Source: Actinomycetota bacterium (GTDB lineage Bacteria; Actinomycetota; Nitriliruptoria; Euzebyales; Egibacteraceae). From it: a stretch of DNA of 7,436 nt. The notes below the pieces were generated by a model. It saw only the letters and a program-made list of their open reading frames with translations, was not told the DNA's origin and searched no databases. The position numbers were made by a program, and so were the translations under genes. The DNA lies in contig JAHWKQ010000112.1 in assembly GCA_019347785.1 (NCBI GenBank), positions 1-7,436 of the forward strand. The letters are read 5' to 3'. Each line of letters starts with the position of its first letter. Positions within the stretch are counted from its first letter, which is position 1. This document shows positions 1 through 5,934 of this stretch, piece by piece.

Positions 1-13
1 GCTCTTCCGATCT
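1..13. other. Illumina adapter remnant at contig edge (not genomic)
   Basis: The first 13 bases, gctcttccgatct, are identical to the 3' end of the standard Illumina read adapters; on the other strand they read agatcggaagagc, the usual adapter-trimming string. A 13-base exact match placed exactly at the end of the sequence is very unlikely by chance, so this is untrimmed library sequence. Genomic sequence appears to start at base 14. Translated in the frame of the neighbouring synthetase it would add four or five false residues (ending DRKS) to the truncated protein. It also shows that the contig ends here for technical reasons and that the gene is cut by the assembly, not naturally broken. 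Confidence 0.93.
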
Positions 14-1128
14 CCCTCCAGCGCCAGCGCCCGCTTGCCCTCGGCGTCACGGCGGACGAGCGTCGCCTGCCCCTCCCGCAGGTCGCGCGGGCCGACCTCC
101 AGGCGGACGGGCACGCCCTTGAGCTCCCAGTCGGTGGCCCTGCGCCCGAACGACGTGTGCGTGTCGGCGTCCAGCCGGGCGCGCACGCCGGCGGCCTGCA
201 GGGCGCTGGTCAGGTCGCGCGCCGCGGGCACGGCCTCGTCCTTGACGGCCAGCACGACCGCCTGGGAGGGGGCGACCGCGGGCGGCAGGCGCAGGCCGCG
301 GTCGTCGCCGTGGGCCATGATGAGCGCCCCGACGACGCGGGTCGACACGCCCCACGAGGTGGTGTGGGCCAGCTGTCGGCGGCCCGCCGCGTCGGAGTAG
401 GAGATGTCGAAGGCCCGCGCGAAGTTGTCGCCCAGGTTGTGGCTGGTGCCCATCTGCAGCGCTTTGCCGTCGCGCATCAGGGCCTCCAGCGTGTAGGTGA
501 CCTGCGCGCCCGGGAACTTCTCCGCCTCGGTCTTGCGGCCACGGACGACCGGGATGGCCAGGACGTCGCGCATCACCTCCTCGTAGACGTCGACGAGGAT
601 CCGCACCGTCTCCTCCTGCGCCTCCTGCCATGTGGCGTGGGCGGTGTGGCCCTCCTGCCACAGGAATTCGCTGGTCCGCAGGAACAGCCGCGGGCGCAGC
701 TCCCAGCGCACCACGTTCGCCCACTGGTTCAACAGCAGCGGCAGGTCGCGGTGGCTCTGCACCCAGCGCGACATGGCGTCGCCGACGACGGTCTCCGACG
801 TGGGCCGCACCACCAGCGGCTCGGTGAGCGGGGCGCCGCCCCCGTGGGTGACCACCGCGAGCTCGGGGCTGAAGCCCTCCACGTGCTGGGCCTCCCGCTC
901 GAGGAACCCCGAGGGGATGAACAGCGGGAAGTAGGCGTTGTCGTGCCCGGTGGCCTTGATGCGCGCGTCGAGGGCGGCCTGGATGCGCTCCCAGATCGCG
1001 AAGCCCCACGGCTTGATGATCATCGTGCCCCGCGCGGGCCCGTTCTCGGCGAGCTGGGCCTTGGCGACGACCTCCTGGTACCAGCGCGGGAAGTCGGTCG
1101 CCTGCGGGGTGAGGACGGGGGCGGCCAT
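14..1128 (-). CDS. proS: Prolyl-tRNA synthetase, archaeal/eukaryotic type, 3' end missing
   Basis: This class II aminoacyl-tRNA synthetase attaches proline to tRNA-Pro in the cytoplasm. About 371 residues are visible before the contig edge. Seen in sequence: an N-terminal start TDFPRWYQEVV (residues 11-21); the TXE loop RPTSET (108-113), which binds proline; motif 2, RWELRPRLFLRTSEFLWQEGH (141-161), with the LRTSEFLWQEGHTAHAT block typical of archaeal/eukaryotic ProRS; and motif 3, STRVVGALIMAHGDDRGLRLPP (262-283). The anticodon-binding domain begins near 290. There is no large editing insertion between motifs 2 and 3, as expected for this type and unlike the common bacterial form. Family length is near 470-500 residues, so roughly 100 C-terminal residues are lost. 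I chose ATG 1128 because AAGGA (1137-1141) sits 8 nt upstream; the in-frame ATG at 1137 overlaps that site. It is transcribed divergently from the mshB-like gene. Family assignment is near certain. Confidence 0.95.
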
Positions 1129-1136
1129 GGCGGGCA

Positions 1137-1141
1137 TCCTT
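1137..1141 (-). promoter_or_regulatory. Ribosome binding site deciding the proS start
   Basis: On the minus strand AAGGA lies 8 nt before ATG 1128. A second in-frame ATG at 1137 begins inside this motif, so it cannot use it. The site therefore favours the shorter form, starting MAAPVLTPQA. Confidence 0.65.
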
Positions 1142-1177
1142 GCATACCGCGCGGTCGCGGCGGCCGTGCGGGGAGAC

Positions 1178-1186
1178 GGAGAGGAG
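1178..1186 (+). promoter_or_regulatory. Ribosome binding site for the mshB-like gene
   Basis: GGAGAGGAG lies just upstream of GTG 1191 (4 nt from the last G, 9 nt from the first GGAG). It supports this GTG over an in-frame TTG at 1140, which would add 17 residues that look nothing like the family and would overlap the proS leader. Confidence 0.7.
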
Positions 1187-1190
1187 CGAC

Positions 1191-2057
1191 GTGGACGACG
1201 CGCCGGGCGTGCTGTGCGTGCACGCCCATCCCGACGACGAATCGATCTCGACCGGCGGGGTGCTGCGGCTCGCCGCGGACCGGGGCTTTCGCACGGCCGT
1301 CGTCACGTGCACCGGCGGCGAGCGCGGCGAGGTGTTCGGCGCCGGCATGGACCCCGCCGAGGTCGGTCCCCGGCTGCCCGAGGTGCGCCGGGAGGAGCTG
1401 GTCCGGGCCCTGGACGTCCTGGGCGCCGGCCCGCCGCGCTGGCTGGGCTACCGGGACTCGGGCATGGCCGGCACCGACGGCAATGACGACCCCGCCTCGT
1501 TCTGGCGTGCCGACGTCGACGAGGCCGTGGGGCGCCTGGTCGCGCACGTGCGCGAGTTCCGGCCGGACGTGCTGGTCACCTACGACCCCTACGGCGGCTA
1601 CGGTCACCCGGACCACGTCCAGGCCCACCGCGTCGGGCTGCTGGCCGCCGAGGCCAGCGCCGTGCCGGCGCTGTATCCCCAGGCGGGGGAGGCCTGGCGG
1701 GTCGTGAAGGTCTACCTGGCCACCATCCCGAAGTCGGCCATCGCGGTGTGGGCCCGTGAGCTGGCCGCTCGCGGCCTGCCGTCGCCGTTCGAGGACGTCG
1801 GCCACGTCGACCACATCCCCATGGGGACCCCGGACGAGCACGTCACGACCGTCGTCGACGTGCGGGCCGTCCTCGACATCAAGATGACCGCCCTGCGCGC
1901 CCACGCCTCGCAGCTGGCGCCCGACTCGTTCTTCCTCAACATCCCCGACGACCTGCGGGCCACCGCCTTCGGCGCCGAGTGGTTCGCCCGACTGCGCAGC
2001 GACGTGGTGGTGCCCGACGGCGAGGACGACCTGTTCGCCGGTCTGGACCACCGCTGA
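1191..2057 (+). CDS. mshB: PIG-L/LmbE-family deacetylase, MshB-like (mycothiol synthesis)
   Basis: This is a predicted zinc-dependent N-deacetylase of 288 residues. MshB removes the acetyl group from GlcNAc-inositol to give GlcN-inositol, the cytoplasmic step before cysteine is added in mycothiol synthesis. Seen in sequence: HAHPDDE (residues 11-17), in which His13 and Asp16 would bind zinc and Asp15 act as base; these numbers match those I recall for the M. tuberculosis enzyme. Also RDSGMAGT (88-95), typical of MshB and not of the amidase Mca; and VTYDPYGGYGHPDH (129-142), with His142 as third zinc ligand and Tyr137 at the conserved tyrosine position. The C-terminal third (VTTVVDVRAVLDIKMTALRAHASQ) resembles the broader actinobacterial PIG-L family more than the mycobacterial protein. 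It could therefore be a paralogue acting on another N-acetyl sugar or a mycothiol conjugate. PIG-L fold is near certain; MshB role is probable. The stop lies 11 bp from the convergent murJ stop. Confidence 0.85.
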   Translation: MDDAPGVLCVHAHPDDESISTGGVLRLAADRGFRTAVVTCTGGERGEVFGAGMDPAEVGPRLPEVRREELVRALDVLGAGPPRWLGYRDSGMAGTDGNDDPASFWRADVDEAVGRLVAHVREFRPDVLVTYDPYGGYGHPDHVQAHRVGLLAAEASAVPALYPQAGEAWRVVKVYLATIPKSAIAVWARELAARGLPSPFEDVGHVDHIPMGTPDEHVTTVVDVRAVLDIKMTALRAHASQLAPDSFFLNIPDDLRATAFGAEWFARLRSDVVVPDGEDDLFAGLDHR

Positions 2058-2068
2058 GGGCCTCCCGG

Positions 2069-3736
2069 TCAGCCCCGGCGGCCGCCGAGCAACGAGCGGG
2101 CCTCGGGGACGCCCAGCGCGGTGGCCGCCGCCAGGTACGCGACGCCCATGGCCCCGGCCGCCAGGATCGCGGCGGGAAGGGGGGGCAGGCCGCCGGCGAC
2201 GGGGCGGGCGGCCAGGCCGATGACGGCCATCGCTCCGGCGGCCGGCAGGATGCGGCGCAGGCTGTGCCCGCCCAGGCGCACGGGCCCGATGCGGGCGCCC
2301 ACGGCCCGGCGCAGCAGGGCGAACTCAAGCCAGGCGGTCACCCCGGCCGCCAAGGTGAGCCCGAGCGCGCCCAGGTGGTCCGCGCCCACCTCCCGGGCGC
2401 GCTCGGCGGCGGACAGCGGGGCGAGCGCCGGCAGCTCGCCGACGACCGACAGCCCCTGCCCGCCGAGCACGACCCGGTCGAGCTGGAGCATCAGCACCGC
2501 GCCGAGGACGGCGGACACGACGACGCGCAGCGCGCTGGCCCTGGCGGCCACCGCCGGCTGGCTGACGCCGTACAGCGCGGACTGCAGCAGGCGGTTGCCC
2601 GTGCTGGCCAGCAGCCCCAGCGCGTAGCCGCACAGCACGATCCACACGACGGTGGTGGAGCGCTCCCCGAAGCGCCCGTACTCGAAGACCGCCCCGACGA
2701 GCAGGTCGCCGGCGACGACGAAGGCGACAATCGTCGGCGCCACGTAGAAGGCGATCCGCGCGAGCCCGTCGTCCAGGCGCGCCCGCAGCCGCCCGTGGTC
2801 GGCCGCGTCGCCGGCCGACAGCTCCGGCAGCTCCGCGGCGGCGACGCTCATGCCGAACAGGCTGACGGGCAGCAGGTACAGGAGCTGGGCGTAGCTCAGG
2901 GCCGCCAGGGCGCCGGTGGCCAGGAAGCTGGCCAGCAGGGTGTCGACGTACGCGGACAGCTGGACCGCCCCGCGCCCGGCCACGACCGGGCCGAACGCCC
3001 GGACCGTGTCACGGACGCCGCGGAGGGACACGTCCAGGGACACGCGCAGGCCGCGGGACAGCCGCACCACCGTGGGCAGTTGCAGGCCCAGCTGCAGCAG
3101 CCCGCCGGCCAGCGTCCCCCAGGCCAGCGCCACGGCGAGCGACTCCAGCAGCGCCTGCTCGTCGCCGCCGTGCAGCAGCAGGCCCCCCGCGACGGCCAGG
3201 CCGGCCACCTGCGCGGCGTTCCACAGCACCGGTGCCACGTAGGACAGGAAGAACCGCCGGTGGCTGTTGAGCACGCCCAGACACCAGGCGGACAGCACGA
3301 GCAGGCCCACTCCCGGCGTCAGGATCCGTACCAGCGAGACCGCCAGCTCCTGGCGCCTGCCGGTGAAGCCGGCCGCCACGGCCGCCGTGAGGGGCTCGGC
3401 GAGGACGACGCCGGCCAGGCTGAGGACGCCCGTGACGGTGACGAGCAGGCCGGCGACGGCACCGGCGACCCTGCCGGCCTCCTCGTCCCGCCCCTGGGCC
3501 AGCAGCCGGCTGTGGACGGGGATGAACGACGCCGACAGCACCCCCTCGCCGAGCAGGTTCTGCATGAGGTTGGGGATGCGGAAGGCGGCGGTGTAGGCGT
3601 CCAGCGCGTAACTGGTGCCGAGGTAGTAGCCGACCACGACCTGCCGGACCAGGCCGCTGACACGCGACAGCAGGATGCCCGCCGCCACCAGCGACGAGTG
3701 GCGCCGCGACGAGGCCGCCGAGATCGGCTCGCTCAC
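2069..3736 (-). CDS. murJ: Lipid II flippase MurJ (MviN family)
   Basis: This inner-membrane transporter of the MOP superfamily flips the peptidoglycan precursor lipid II outward. At 555 residues, with many hydrophobic segments from about residue 15 to 545, it fits the 14-helix MurJ architecture. Seen in sequence: SRVSGLVRQ (24-32), LDAYTAAFRIPN (45-56) and LLGEGVLSASFIPV (61-74), the characteristic family block. Arg25, Arg31 and Asp46 match essential E. coli residues Arg18, Arg24 and Asp39. The Arg52 position is Gln59, and the later Arg270/Glu273 positions fall on leucines in AQLLYLLP (283-290), so part of the charged cavity is missing. The block LPVSLFGMSVAAAELPELS (289-307) suggests a distinct subfamily. 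The start is GTG 3736, 16 bp after the upp stop; there is no clean Shine-Dalgarno, only a G-run, so translation may depend on coupling to upp. Family is secure; lipid II as substrate is inferred from family. Confidence 0.94.
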   Translation of the reverse strand: MSEPISAASSRRHSSLVAAGILLSRVSGLVRQVVVGYYLGTSYALDAYTAAFRIPNLMQNLLGEGVLSASFIPVHSRLLAQGRDEEAGRVAGAVAGLLVTVTGVLSLAGVVLAEPLTAAVAAGFTGRRQELAVSLVRILTPGVGLLVLSAWCLGVLNSHRRFFLSYVAPVLWNAAQVAGLAVAGGLLLHGGDEQALLESLAVALAWGTLAGGLLQLGLQLPTVVRLSRGLRVSLDVSLRGVRDTVRAFGPVVAGRGAVQLSAYVDTLLASFLATGALAALSYAQLLYLLPVSLFGMSVAAAELPELSAGDAADHGRLRARLDDGLARIAFYVAPTIVAFVVAGDLLVGAVFEYGRFGERSTTVVWIVLCGYALGLLASTGNRLLQSALYGVSQPAVAARASALRVVVSAVLGAVLMLQLDRVVLGGQGLSVVGELPALAPLSAAERAREVGADHLGALGLTLAAGVTAWLEFALLRRAVGARIGPVRLGGHSLRRILPAAGAMAVIGLAARPVAGGLPPLPAAILAAGAMGVAYLAAATALGVPEARSLLGGRRG

Positions 3737-3752
3737 CCCCCGGCCCGCCCGC

Positions 3753-4376
3753 TCAGGGCGTGCCGAACAGGCGGTCGCCGAAGTCGCCGAGCCCGGGGAC
3801 GATGAAGCCCGAGTCGTCCAGCCGCTCGTCGACCGCCGCGGTCACGACCCGGACCTCGGGGTGGTCCGACGCCATGCGGGCGACCCCCTCGGGGGCGGCG
3901 ACGACGCAGACCAGCCGCAGGTCCCGCGCGCCACGGTCCTTCAGCAGCCTGGACGCGAAGGACGCCGAGCCACCCGTGGCCAGCATGGGGTCCAGCAACA
4001 GCACGGTCGAGCGCTCCAGCGGGGGGACCTTCAGGTAGTAGGAGGTCGGCTGGAGCGTCTCGTCGTCGCGCTCGAGCCCCACGTGGCCCACCTGCACGTC
4101 GGGCAGCAGCTGGGTGACGGGCTCGAGCAGCCCCAGGCCCGCCCGCAGCACGGGCACGGCGACGACGTTGCGGTCGATGCGGCGGACCGCCGCGGGGGCC
4201 AGCGGCGTGTCGACCGTCTGCTCCGCGGTGTCCAGGCCCCGCGTGGCCTCGATCACCAGGACCGTGGCCAGACGGTGGCTCAGCGCACGGAAGCGCTCCG
4301 GCTCGGTTCGCCCGTCGCGCAGCCCGCCCAGCAGGTGGCCGGCCAGGGGGTGGCCCACGACGGCGACGTTGTCCAC
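3753..4376 (-). CDS. upp: Uracil phosphoribosyltransferase
   Basis: This cytoplasmic salvage enzyme joins uracil to PRPP to give UMP and pyrophosphate. The 207 residues match the usual 208-209. Seen in sequence: VPVLRAGLG (74-82), the conserved arginine loop; GLERDDETLQP (100-110); the PRPP-binding loop LLLDPMLATGGSA (126-138); VVAAPEGV (158-165); and the uracil-binding end FIVPGLGDFGDRLFG (191-205). The start is GTG 4376, giving VDNVAVVGHPLAGHLL, which aligns with normal Upp N-termini; the frame stays open further upstream, but those residues do not resemble the family. No Shine-Dalgarno precedes it. Instead a TAAGAT box ends 7 nt before the GTG, so the mRNA is probably leaderless. It is the first gene of a likely two-gene operon with murJ and is divergent from pyk. 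All active-site motifs are intact. Confidence 0.96.
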   Translation of the reverse strand: MDNVAVVGHPLAGHLLGGLRDGRTEPERFRALSHRLATVLVIEATRGLDTAEQTVDTPLAPAAVRRIDRNVVAVPVLRAGLGLLEPVTQLLPDVQVGHVGLERDDETLQPTSYYLKVPPLERSTVLLLDPMLATGGSASFASRLLKDRGARDLRLVCVVAAPEGVARMASDHPEVRVVTAAVDERLDDSGFIVPGLGDFGDRLFGTP

Positions 4377-4383
4377 GGTGCGG

Positions 4384-4389
4384 ATCTTA
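4384..4389 (-). promoter_or_regulatory. Candidate -10 box of a leaderless upp promoter
   Basis: TAAGAT on the minus strand fits the TANNNT -10 consensus of the actinobacterial housekeeping sigma factor and stands out in GC-rich surroundings. Its end lies 7 nt before GTG 4376, so transcription would start at or next to the start codon and no ribosome binding site is needed. No good -35 hexamer is seen about 17 bp upstream (the sequence there is CCCGTG). Confidence 0.6.
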
Positions 4390-4401
4390 GTCCGGGTTGA
4401 C

Positions 4402-4413
4402 GCCCGCACGGGC
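4402..4413. repeat. Short near-palindrome in the upp/pyk divergent spacer
   Basis: GCCCG and CGGGC flank a 2-nt centre (CA). The position, just upstream of the upp -10 box, is where an operator could sit. Such short GC palindromes are frequent by chance at this base composition, so function is speculative. Confidence 0.3.
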
Positions 4414-4428
4414 CGGGCAGGCTGGCGC

Positions 4429-4443
4429 GCGGGCTGTGCCCGC
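4429..4443. repeat. GC-rich inverted repeat in the upp/pyk divergent spacer
   Basis: GCGGGC and GCCCGC form a perfect 6-bp stem around TGT. It lies between the two candidate divergent promoters and has no T-tract, so it does not look like a terminator. It could be a protein-binding site or chance. Confidence 0.3.
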
Positions 4444-4460
4444 CCCCCGCCGTCCCGGCC

Positions 4461-4466
4461 TACCAT
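4461..4466 (+). promoter_or_regulatory. Candidate -10 box for pyk
   Basis: TACCAT fits TANNNT and would place transcription initiation near 4473, leaving a leader of about 22 nt that carries the ribosome binding site before GTG 4495. No clear -35 is visible at the usual spacing. If real, it rules out the in-frame ATG at 4465, which lies inside this box. Confidence 0.4.
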
Positions 4467-4481
4467 GACGCCGGACGAAAC

Positions 4482-4488
4482 AAGGGGA
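4482..4488 (+). promoter_or_regulatory. Ribosome binding site deciding the pyk start
   Basis: AAGGGGA lies 6 nt before GTG 4495. The alternative in-frame ATG at 4465 has no such motif in front of it, and GTG 4495 yields the canonical VRRARIVATLGP start of pyruvate kinases. Confidence 0.75.
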
Positions 4489-4494
4489 CCGCAC

Positions 4495-5934
4495 GTGCGA
4501 CGCGCCAGGATCGTGGCCACGCTCGGGCCGGCGCTGGACGACCGCGAGAAGCTGCGCGCCGCGATCGAGGCGGGGGTCGACGTCGTTCGCCTCAACCTGT
4601 CGCACGGCGCCCAGCATGAGCACGCCCGCCGTCTCCGACAGGTGCGCGAGATCGCCCACGAGCTCGGGCGCAACGTGGGGTGCCTCGCCGACCTCCAGGG
4701 GCCCAAGATGCGGCTCGGCGTCGTCCCCGAGGCCGGGGTGGACGTGCCCACGGGCTCGGAGGTCTGCCTCCTGCCGGGCCGGGAGTCTCTGGACCGCTAC
4801 GAGATCGACGGCCTGTCGGCCCTGCCGGTCCCCTACGAAAAGCTCGCCGACGACCTGCGCGTCGGCGCCCTGGTCCTGATCGACGACGGCTTGATCCGGC
4901 TGGTCGTCTCGCGCATCGACGACGGGCTGGTGCGGGCCCGGGTCGTCGTCGGCGGCTGCGCGACGAGCAGGAAGGGGCTGAACCTGCCCGGCGTGGCGAT
5001 CTCGGCCCCCAGCCTGACGGACAAGGACGAGGCCGACCTCGCCGCGGCCGTCGACCTCGCGGCCGACTGGATCGCGCTGTCGTTCGTCCGCTCGCCGGGC
5101 GACGTCGAGGGGGCCCGCAAGCGCATCACGTCGCTGGGCGGCGAGGCGCCGGTGGTGTCCAAGCTGGAGCGCCCTGAGGCCATCGAGGACCTCGAGGCCG
5201 TCATCGACGCGAGCGACGCCGTCATGGTCGCGCGGGGCGACCTGGGGGTGGAGATCGGCCCCGAGCGCGTGCCCGCCATCCAGAAGGCGATCATCGCCCA
5301 GGCCAACGCCGCGGGGAAGCCGGTCATCACCGCGACCGAGATGCTGGAGAGCATGAGCAGCTCACCGCGGCCCACGCGGGCGGAGGCCAGCGACGTGGCC
5401 AACGCCGTCTTCGACGGCACCGACGCGCTCATGCTGTCCGGCGAGACGGCAACCGGCGACTACCCGGTCGAGGCCATCCGCACGATGGCGCGGATCATCG
5501 AGGTCGCCGAGTCCTCCCCCGAGCACGTGGACAGACTGCCGGACTGGCGCACGGTCCCCGACGTCGGCCGGGTGGTCGCCGACGCGGCCGGCCAGGTCGC
5601 CCAGGACATCGGGGCCGTCGCGCTGGCGGTCTACTCCATCAGCGGCGCGTCGATCCAGCGCGTCAGCAAGCGCCGCCCGCGGGTGCCGCTGCTGGGGCTG
5701 ACGCCCAAGGAACGCACGGCGCGGCGCACCACCCTGATGTGGGGGACCGAGGCGGTGCTCGTGCCGATGAAGGGCCAGGAGCACACCCTCATCGAGACCG
5801 CGGAGCAGGTGCTCGTCGACGGCGCCTGGGCGCAGCGGGGCCAGCGGATCGTGATCGTCAGCGGGCTGCCCGGCGCGGAGGGAGCGACCAACCGCATCAT
5901 CGTCCACCGCATCGGCGACCCGGTCGGCCAGTGA
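4495..5934 (+). CDS. pyk: Pyruvate kinase, K+-independent signature
   Basis: This cytoplasmic enzyme converts phosphoenolpyruvate and ADP to pyruvate and ATP, the last step of glycolysis. Its 479 residues are a normal bacterial length. Seen in sequence: RRARIVATLGP (2-12); VVRLNLSHG (30-38), with the substrate/metal-site residues Arg32, Asn34 and Ser36; a B-domain lid (about 72-170); the signature VVSKLERPEAI (220-230), with catalytic Lys223 and metal ligand Glu225; ARGDLGVEIG (246-255), with metal ligand Asp249; TATEMLESM (279-287); PRPTRAEASDVANAVFDGTDA (291-311); LSGETATGDYP (314-324); and the C-domain end GLPGAEGATNRIIVHRIG (457-474). DLQGPKMRLG (66-75) has Leu, Gln, Lys and Leu at the four positions known to separate K+-independent from K+-dependent enzymes. 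The stop overlaps the next gene's GTG by 4 bp. The start choice rests on AAGGGGA. Function is certain. Confidence 0.97.
   Translation: MRRARIVATLGPALDDREKLRAAIEAGVDVVRLNLSHGAQHEHARRLRQVREIAHELGRNVGCLADLQGPKMRLGVVPEAGVDVPTGSEVCLLPGRESLDRYEIDGLSALPVPYEKLADDLRVGALVLIDDGLIRLVVSRIDDGLVRARVVVGGCATSRKGLNLPGVAISAPSLTDKDEADLAAAVDLAADWIALSFVRSPGDVEGARKRITSLGGEAPVVSKLERPEAIEDLEAVIDASDAVMVARGDLGVEIGPERVPAIQKAIIAQANAAGKPVITATEMLESMSSSPRPTRAEASDVANAVFDGTDALMLSGETATGDYPVEAIRTMARIIEVAESSPEHVDRLPDWRTVPDVGRVVADAAGQVAQDIGAVALAVYSISGASIQRVSKRRPRVPLLGLTPKERTARRTTLMWGTEAVLVPMKGQEHTLIETAEQVLVDGAWAQRGQRIVIVSGLPGAEGATNRIIVHRIGDPVGQ

Larger units (their letters stand above)
1129..1190. promoter_or_regulatory. Divergent proS / mshB-like intergenic region
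   Basis: These 62 bp separate two divergently transcribed starts and must hold both promoters unless one lies inside a neighbouring gene. The only AT-richer stretch is around tgcatac (1141-1147), which reads TATGCA on the minus strand and could contribute to a -10 element. Neither orientation shows a convincing -10/-35 pair, so I make no exact promoter call. Confidence 0.4.

Noticed and set aside
1140..1190. Upstream TTG extension of the mshB-like gene
   Set aside because: It adds 17 Arg-rich residues with no family similarity and lacks a ribosome binding site, while GTG 1191 has GGAGAGGAG and gives the normal family N-terminus.
47..1348. A minus-strand open frame of 433 codons over the proS region
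   Set aside because: It is in a different frame from the proS motifs and reads as Arg/Gly/Pro/Ala-rich noise; the synthetase frame is open to the contig edge and carries all class II motifs.
1020..2051. A minus-strand open frame of 343 codons opposite the mshB-like gene
   Set aside because: No domain or start signal; explained as the antisense of the deacetylase frame.
1979..3805. A very long plus-strand open frame of about 600 codons opposite murJ
   Set aside because: Its translation is a low-complexity mix of Gly, Gln, Arg, His and Ala with no recognisable motif, as expected for the antisense of a GC-rich gene with strong third-position bias. murJ on the other strand is clearly real.
4465..4494. 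Upstream in-frame ATG for pyk, adding ten residues
   Set aside because: No Shine-Dalgarno precedes it, the added residues are absent from typical pyruvate kinases, and it lies inside a candidate -10 box.
4377..4494. TTGACG at 4397-4402 as a plus-strand -35 for pyk
   Set aside because: At normal spacing the downstream hexamer is GC-rich (GGCTGG), and the distance to TACCAT at 4461 is far too long, so the pair does not form a promoter.
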